Below, in pieces: positions 6,550-10,430 of a stretch of DNA of 10,430 bases; within the stretch, counting starts at the first letter, position 1, and every line of letters begins with the position of its first letter. Where the stretch lies: assembly GCA_019245255.1 (NCBI GenBank), contig JAFARV010000236.1, positions 1 through 10,430 on the forward strand. The letters run 5' to 3'. A program made the translations under genes and the position numbers. This DNA comes from Acidobacteriaceae bacterium (GTDB taxonomy: Bacteria > Acidobacteriota > Terriglobia > Bryobacterales > Bryobacteraceae). Below the pieces are notes generated by a model. The model saw nothing but the letters and a program-made list of their open reading frames with translations. It made no database searches and was not told where the DNA came from.

Positions 6550-6598
6550 GCGCGCCCCGAGTTGGGGAAAGAAACCCGAGGCTCTTTGCGGGGCGCGC
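6550..6598. terminator. Perfect 10-bp inverted repeat between convergent genes (possible terminator)
   Basis: GCGCGCCCCG (6550-6559) and CGGGGCGCGC (6589-6598) are exact reverse complements with a 29-nt loop, in the 109-nt gap between the ATPase stop (6533) and the stop of the convergent peptidase gene (6643). The loop holds a smaller GGG-AAAGAAA-CCC hairpin. No T-tract follows on either strand, so it is not a classical Rho-independent terminator. Its position suggests a transcript-end or 3'-protecting structure for one or both genes. Confidence 0.4.
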
Positions 6599-6642
6599 CT
6601 GACACCGCGGCCGTTTTGCGCGGGTTCCTCAAGAGCTCGAAA

Positions 6643-7932
6643 TTAGCAGACCAGGTCGTCGCGAGTAATCTGCATGTCTCCTATACGGCCAAGCATCGCC
6701 AGCGCAATGTTTTCGGTTTTGAAGAACTCTTGCGCGATGGCTTGCACCTCTTCGACAGTGACAGATTCAATCGAGTACAGCATTTCATCGAGACTCATGA
6801 AACGGTCGAAGTAGAGTTCCTGGCGAGCGAGGTTCGACATCCGGCTGGAGGTGGATTCAAGGCTCAACATGAGGGACCCTTTCAAGTGGTCCTTGGCACG
6901 GCGGAGTTCTTCATCGCCAATCCACTCGTCTCGAAGCTGCCGGAATTCCTGAATGATGCAGTCGACGACCTGCTTTGCTGTCTCAACGCCGGTACCCGCG
7001 TAGATGGTGAGACAACCCGTGTCGCTGAACAGGTTGAGCTCGGAATATACGGCGTAGGCGAGACCTTTGCGTTCACGGATGTCCTGAAATAAACGGGAGC
7101 TCATGCCGCCGCCAAGAACCGTGTTGAGAACGTAGAGCGGAAACCGCAGCGGATGCGCCAGCGGGTAGGCCGGAACGCCCATCGCGATGTGGACTTGCTC
7201 GAGCGAATCTTTTTTCTTGAGGATCACCGGTGCGTGCGCAGCCGGTGTTGAGTCGACGGAGGGAGTGCCGCGATCGGAAAGCCCGGCAAACTTTTCGCTG
7301 AAGAGCTGCACGATTTCGGCGTGATCGAGATTGCCGGCAGCGGTTATCAAGATGTTGTGAGGCGAATAGACTCGATTGTAGAAATCCACAAGCATCTCCT
7401 GCCGGAACTTCTTTACCGTGTCGCGCGTGCCGAGGATCGGTTTTCCCAGGCCGTGCCCTTTCCAAAAATTGCCGATGAAGGCCTCATGCAGCACGAATTC
7501 GGGCTGGTCGGCCTCCATCTTGATCTCCTCGAGGATGACACCCTTTTCTTTCTCGATGTCCTCTTCGCGGAACAGGGGATGGAGCACAAGATCGGCAAGA
7601 ACATCCACCGCGAAGGGAAGATGCTCATCCATCACCTTCGTGTTGAAGCTGACAAGTTCTTTACTGGTGAAGGCGTCGAGACCACCGCCGACCGAATCAA
7701 TAGATCGGGCGATCTCTTCGGCGGACCTGTTCTTCGTGCCTTTGAAAACCATGTGCTCGATGAAGTGGGACAGGCCGTTTTCCGGACCACGTTCCACTCG
7801 TGAGCCGCTGCCGATCCAGACGCCGACCGAGACCGAACGGACGTATGGCATCGACTCGGTAACAATCCGAATCCCGTTCGGGAGCGTTGCACGCTCAATC
7901 TGCCGAACGTGGGGAGAAGCGAACACTACCAT
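6643..7932 (-). CDS. M16-family zinc metallopeptidase
   Basis: Zinc-dependent peptidase of the insulinase/mitochondrial-processing-peptidase family (inverzincins), probably cytoplasmic: no signal peptide is visible. The 429-aa length is typical of single-gene bacterial M16B enzymes. Seen: TLPNGIRIVTESMPYVRSVS near the start; the inverted zinc motif HFIEH at 56-60 (two His ligands and catalytic Glu59); a third ligand expected at Glu136 in KGVILEEIKMEADQPE; and the C-terminal domain with LGGGMSSRLFQDIRERKGLAYAVYSE, carrying the Arg and Tyr used for substrate carbonyl binding. It is therefore predicted active rather than a non-catalytic partner. ATG 7932 (read leftward) is preceded by an AAAGGG-like site about 10 nt upstream, and the N-terminus matches family length. 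It is divergent from rlmN, with 46 nt between start codons. Its natural substrate cannot be told from sequence. Confidence 0.93.
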   Translation of the reverse strand: MVVFASPHVRQIERATLPNGIRIVTESMPYVRSVSVGVWIGSGSRVERGPENGLSHFIEHMVFKGTKNRSAEEIARSIDSVGGGLDAFTSKELVSFNTKVMDEHLPFAVDVLADLVLHPLFREEDIEKEKGVILEEIKMEADQPEFVLHEAFIGNFWKGHGLGKPILGTRDTVKKFRQEMLVDFYNRVYSPHNILITAAGNLDHAEIVQLFSEKFAGLSDRGTPSVDSTPAAHAPVILKKKDSLEQVHIAMGVPAYPLAHPLRFPLYVLNTVLGGGMSSRLFQDIRERKGLAYAVYSELNLFSDTGCLTIYAGTGVETAKQVVDCIIQEFRQLRDEWIGDEELRRAKDHLKGSLMLSLESTSSRMSNLARQELYFDRFMSLDEMLYSIESVTVEEVQAIAQEFFKTENIALAMLGRIGDMQITRDDLVC

Positions 7933-7978
7933 ATGCCAAAACGCCCTTTCTGAGTGTCAAGAAATACACTAAGACTTG

Positions 7979-9043
7979 ATGCTGCAGTCGGTTGAAGGAC
8001 AGACGCTCGTGGGGATGGAGCTCGCAGACCTGAGGAAATTACTAGGCCCTGAGCAGCCCACCTACCGTGCCCAACAACTATATGACGCGCTGTACCGTAA
8101 ACAGGTCGCGGATTTGTCGGAGGCGACCGCCCTCCCGAAAACTGTTAGGAATCAAATACTTGCGCTCACTACGATGGGCTTGCCGAGCGCCGAGCGCCGA
8201 TTTGACTCGCGCGACGGCACACGCCGTTACCTCCTACGTCTTGAGGATAACCGAACCGTTGAAGCGGTATTGATGCCTGAGGAAGACAGGGACACAATCT
8301 GCATTTCGAGCCAGGTGGGTTGTCCAGTGGATTGCAAATTCTGTCTGACCGCGCTGATGGGCCTGGAACGGAACCTCAGCGCGGGAGAAATTGTCGGCCA
8401 GGTGATGTATGTGGCGAGGGAGAACGGCCTCAAAGCCATCGATACGCGCATGAACGTCGTGATGATGGGAATGGGTGAGCCGCTGCTGAATCTGGACAAC
8501 GTGCTGAAGGCGACGCGGTTGCTGACGGACCCCGACGGTATCGGTATGTCTGCAAAGCGGATCACGGTATCGACGTCCGGCATCGTGCCGAAAATCGAGG
8601 AACTCGGCCGCGAGCACTTCCGGCCGAAACTCGCGATCTCACTCAACGCAACAACCGAAGAGCAGCGCCGCCAACTGATGCCGATCACGCGCAAGTACCA
8701 TCTGCGTGATTTGATGGAAGCGTGCCGCGCGTATCCGCTGCGCGCATGGGAGAAGTTGACATTTGAATATGTCCTGCTCAGGAATGTGAACGACACCGAG
8801 GCGGATGCAAAGCGCGTCGTGCGCTTGCTGTCTCATCTGAATTGCAAAGTAAATCTAATTGCCCTGAACCCCGGACCCGGGATTCCGTTCGAAACGCCGG
8901 ATCCGGATCGCGTTGCCAATTTTCAGGCGATTGTGCGGCGTTCACTGCCCTGCTTTGTCCGCAAACCGCGCGGCCGTGACATCTACGCTGCCTGTGGGCA
9001 GCTCAAGCGGGTTTCGACCGATCTCGTACAGGTCGATCAGTGA
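7979..9043 (+). CDS. rlmN: Dual-specificity RNA methyltransferase RlmN (23S rRNA A2503 / tRNA A37, C2)
   Basis: Radical-SAM enzyme that methylates C2 of adenine 2503 in 23S rRNA and of A37 in some tRNAs, supporting translational accuracy. Seen: an N-terminal RNA-binding region with YRAQQLYDALYRKQ; the cluster motif CPVDCKFC (CX3CX2C at Cys115, Cys119, Cys122 counted from ATG 7979); Cys108 in TICISSQVGC, matching Cys118 of E. coli RlmN; MGMGEPLLNLDNV; and the C-terminal methyl-carrying Cys339 in RGRDIYAACGQLK, matching E. coli Cys355. All catalytic residues are present. The length of 354 aa is standard. Start: ATG 7979 is chosen; an in-frame TTG directly before it (7976) is possible and adds one residue. 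No strong Shine-Dalgarno is seen. It ends 19 nt from the stop of the convergent reductase gene. The GGMGEP-like motif, catalytic Cys pair and length exclude most other radical-SAM families. Confidence 0.95.
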   Translation: MLQSVEGQTLVGMELADLRKLLGPEQPTYRAQQLYDALYRKQVADLSEATALPKTVRNQILALTTMGLPSAERRFDSRDGTRRYLLRLEDNRTVEAVLMPEEDRDTICISSQVGCPVDCKFCLTALMGLERNLSAGEIVGQVMYVARENGLKAIDTRMNVVMMGMGEPLLNLDNVLKATRLLTDPDGIGMSAKRITVSTSGIVPKIEELGREHFRPKLAISLNATTEEQRRQLMPITRKYHLRDLMEACRAYPLRAWEKLTFEYVLLRNVNDTEADAKRVVRLLSHLNCKVNLIALNPGPGIPFETPDPDRVANFQAIVRRSLPCFVRKPRGRDIYAACGQLKRVSTDLVQVDQ

Positions 9044-9062
9044 GGTTTACGGGCGTTCAACG

Positions 9063-9947
9063 TTACGCGTTCAGCGCCGTCGAGATGCGCTTGATTGCTT
9101 CGTCGATTTCGGTTGTGCTGCCGAATCCGATCGTCACGGAATCGACACCTGCTTTGCGGAATGCGAAGTTCAACGCGGCCTGACGATCGTCTGGATTCTT
9201 GAACCGGCCCTCACCGACTAACTTCATACTGATAATTCCTGCGCCTCCGGCTTTGGTTCGCTGCATATGATCGACCACAAACGGAACGTCGCCCGTTTCA
9301 TCCACGTCCTGCATGGATGGCGTATCCATACGGGTTCCGTTGTGATTCATACGGATCATTGCCACATCGAGAAACGGATTGCCTGGAAAGGCCGCTAGTG
9401 CCTGCTTGCCATGCACGGACGCGCCATGCGCGAGCATGAGCTTCTTTTCTTTTGCGTTCTGGAAGGCGTCCTGCAAATGCTTCGTTTCTTCCGGCCAATT
9501 CGGGCTGCGAACACAGTGAAGAAGCATGATGTCGACGTAGTCCGTGCTCAGGGCAGCGTTCAATCGATGAACCGCCGCGGTCGGGTCTTCCGAGTGATGC
9601 ACATCGTATTTGGTCATCAGACGGTAGGAATCGCGCGGAATTCCCTTTAGTGCGATGGCAAGCATCTCCGGCATCGCGTGATACGCGTCGGCGGTTTCAA
9701 AAAAACGGATGCCGTTGTCATAGGCGTAACGCACCAGGCGCGTGAACTCCTCCTGGCCCATGTGACGCTGCTGGGCGCCGGAATGCGTTCCTGTCCCCAA
9801 TGCGAGGCGCGTTACCTGAACATTCGATTTGCCGAGTGTGACCCAATCTGTTGCCGAGGCTTTCGTCGAAGCGGTGGCGCCTGCGACAGCCGGAATGGCA
9901 GTGGCGGCCAGGCTAGCCTTTAAAAAATCGCGTCTGGATGATGACAT
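9063..9947 (-). CDS. Tat-exported aldo/keto reductase family protein
   Basis: NAD(P)H-dependent oxidoreductase of the aldo/keto reductase superfamily, apparently exported folded. The 294-aa protein begins with a twin-arginine signal, MSSSRRDFLKASLAATAIPA, with a likely cleavage region around residues 20-32. The (beta/alpha)8 barrel follows: WVTLGKSNVQVTRLALGTGT (35-54), FFETADAYH (82-90), MTKYD (111-115), YVDIMLLHCV (137-146), and near the end VTIGFGSTTEIDEAI, the cofactor-binding region. Of the catalytic tetrad, Tyr89, Lys113 and His144 are seen; the usual Asp five residues before Tyr is Glu84. The frame is open upstream to 10274, but ATG 9947 is chosen because the Tat signal starts there and GAGAGGAA (9950-9957 on the complement) forms a strong ribosome-binding site. 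The substrate is unknown. The gene is convergent with rlmN and stands alone. Confidence 0.9.
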   Translation of the reverse strand: MSSSRRDFLKASLAATAIPAVAGATASTKASATDWVTLGKSNVQVTRLALGTGTHSGAQQRHMGQEEFTRLVRYAYDNGIRFFETADAYHAMPEMLAIALKGIPRDSYRLMTKYDVHHSEDPTAAVHRLNAALSTDYVDIMLLHCVRSPNWPEETKHLQDAFQNAKEKKLMLAHGASVHGKQALAAFPGNPFLDVAMIRMNHNGTRMDTPSMQDVDETGDVPFVVDHMQRTKAGGAGIISMKLVGEGRFKNPDDRQAALNFAFRKAGVDSVTIGFGSTTEIDEAIKRISTALNA

Positions 9948-9969
9948 GCTTCCTCTCGGAATCACGCTA

Positions 9970-9983
9970 GCACAATTATGTGC
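9970..9983. promoter_or_regulatory. Inverted repeat overlapping a possible -10 of the reductase gene
   Basis: GCACAATTATGTGC has 5-bp arms around ATTA and lies 22 nt before the reductase start. On the minus strand it contains CATAAT, five of six bases of a -10 element, so it may be the promoter with an operator-like palindrome. No convincing -35 is seen upstream. The remaining gap to 10197 shows only a tandem TGACACG pair (9993-10006) and no gene. Confidence 0.3.
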
Positions 9984-10161
9984 GGCTTGGCTTGACACGT
10001 GACACGCGCCGCAAGGAACACGAGGAGTCCCCGGTGCGCAAGTCACGCGTTTTTTCAGTGGTTGTCTTGTCGATACAAACCCGAATGGTTGATCCAGCGG
10101 CGGACGGCTGCACAAGAGATCACTTACCAAATCAGTTGAAATCGGTGACTGAAGTGAGCTT

Positions 10162-10188
10162 TTGAGTGTTGCCAAGTTACTGTATACT
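10162..10188 (+). promoter_or_regulatory. Possible promoter of the truncated secreted-protein gene
   Basis: TTGAGT (10162-10167) and TATACT (10183-10188) are separated by 15 nt in a locally A/T-rich stretch. TATACT matches five of six consensus bases. Transcription would begin around 10195, only a few bases before GTG 10198, giving a leaderless or nearly leaderless mRNA. Confidence 0.4.
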
Positions 10189-10197
10189 ACCTGGGCT

Positions 10198-10430
10198 GTG
10201 AAAGAGTACCGAATTTGTACGCTTTCGGCCTTCTGGGTTTTGGCTTGGGGAGTGACGCGGACCGCGGCAGGCAACGCGAATTGCTCAGTATGGGCTGGAT
10301 CCGGTCATCCCCCGGTGACTTTGTCCGCAACCGACGATCGTGTACAGGTCTGCATCCACCTATCGGGGCTGGACGCGAAACCAGAGCCGAGCGATCTTGA
10401 ACTGGGAGTACTGAGCAACCCCCAATATCC
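10198..10430 (+). CDS. Probable secreted protein, function unknown (3' partial)
   Basis: From GTG 10198 a frame runs without a stop through the window end (77 complete codons). The translation starts MKEYRICTLSAFWVLAWGVT, a short positively charged end followed by a hydrophobic stretch, and then a small-residue segment (RTAAGNAN) that could hold a signal-peptidase site. The next part, PPVTLSATDDRVQVCIHLSG, alternates like beta strands, as in secreted or surface proteins. The frame is closed upstream by a TGA at 10150, and no better start is seen. There is no Shine-Dalgarno, but a -10-like TATACT ends 9 nt before the GTG. I do not recognise the family. It is divergent from the Tat-exported reductase. 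A chance open frame is possible at this length. Confidence 0.5.
   Translation, partial: MKEYRICTLSAFWVLAWGVTRTAAGNANCSVWAGSGHPPVTLSATDDRVQVCIHLSGLDAKPEPSDLELGVLSNPQY

Noticed and set aside
6463..7092. A 209-aa plus-strand frame running from the ATPase 3' end into the peptidase gene.
   Set aside because: It is antisense to the conserved M16 peptidase C-terminus and has no ribosome-binding site or family resemblance.
7955..7960. A perfect TTGACA on the minus strand upstream of the peptidase gene.
   Set aside because: At normal spacing the -10 would be GGCATA, or CATATG at 19 nt, both poor and overlapping the start codon. It may be chance.
9948..10274. A 109-codon N-terminal extension of the reductase frame.
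   Set aside because: The Tat signal and a strong ribosome-binding site mark ATG 9947 as the start. The extension covers the divergent promoter region and the start of the opposite gene.

Overview
This window looks like a chromosomal segment of a G+C-rich bacterium, probably an acidobacterium. That lineage is an inference from overall protein style: an ExeA-type ATPase of the FGL..PF form, a Tat-exported aldo/keto reductase, and a degenerate heptanucleotide repeat of the GGYCAGT type. No rRNA or other decisive marker is present. No CRISPR array, tRNA, transposase or phage gene is visible.

Bases 1-5479 (+) hold most of a type III-A (Csm) CRISPR-Cas effector operon, in the order cas10 (5' end outside the window), csm2, csm3, csm4, csm5. 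The genes are tightly packed: gaps of 21, 30 and 3 nt, then an 11-nt overlap between csm4 and csm5. Key catalytic signatures are intact. Cas10 has GGDD (cyclic oligoadenylate synthesis) and Csm3 has the Asp expected to cut target RNA, so the complex is probably functional. Three things are unusual. Csm2 carries a Gly/Arg-rich RGG-like N-terminal extension of about 60 residues. Csm4 carries a very acidic C-terminal tail of about 125 residues, ending in PEEHK-type repeats. The visible part of Cas10 lacks the zinc-ribbon cysteines common in Csm1. cas6, cas1/cas2, an array and a CARF effector are not in the window and would have to lie upstream or elsewhere.

Bases 5628-6533 (+) encode an ExeA/GspA-like AAA+ ATPase, separated from csm5 by 148 nt with a possible promoter. 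Its 3' end runs into a degenerate 7-nt repeat. The convergent gap that follows contains a perfect 10-bp GC-rich inverted repeat.

Bases 6643-9947 are ordinary housekeeping or accessory genes: an M16 zinc peptidase (-), a divergent rlmN (+) for the 23S rRNA/tRNA adenine-C2 methyltransferase, and a convergent Tat-exported aldo/keto reductase (-). The last 233 bases begin a divergent gene (+) for a probable secreted protein of unknown function. It starts at GTG 10198 and is cut by the window end.
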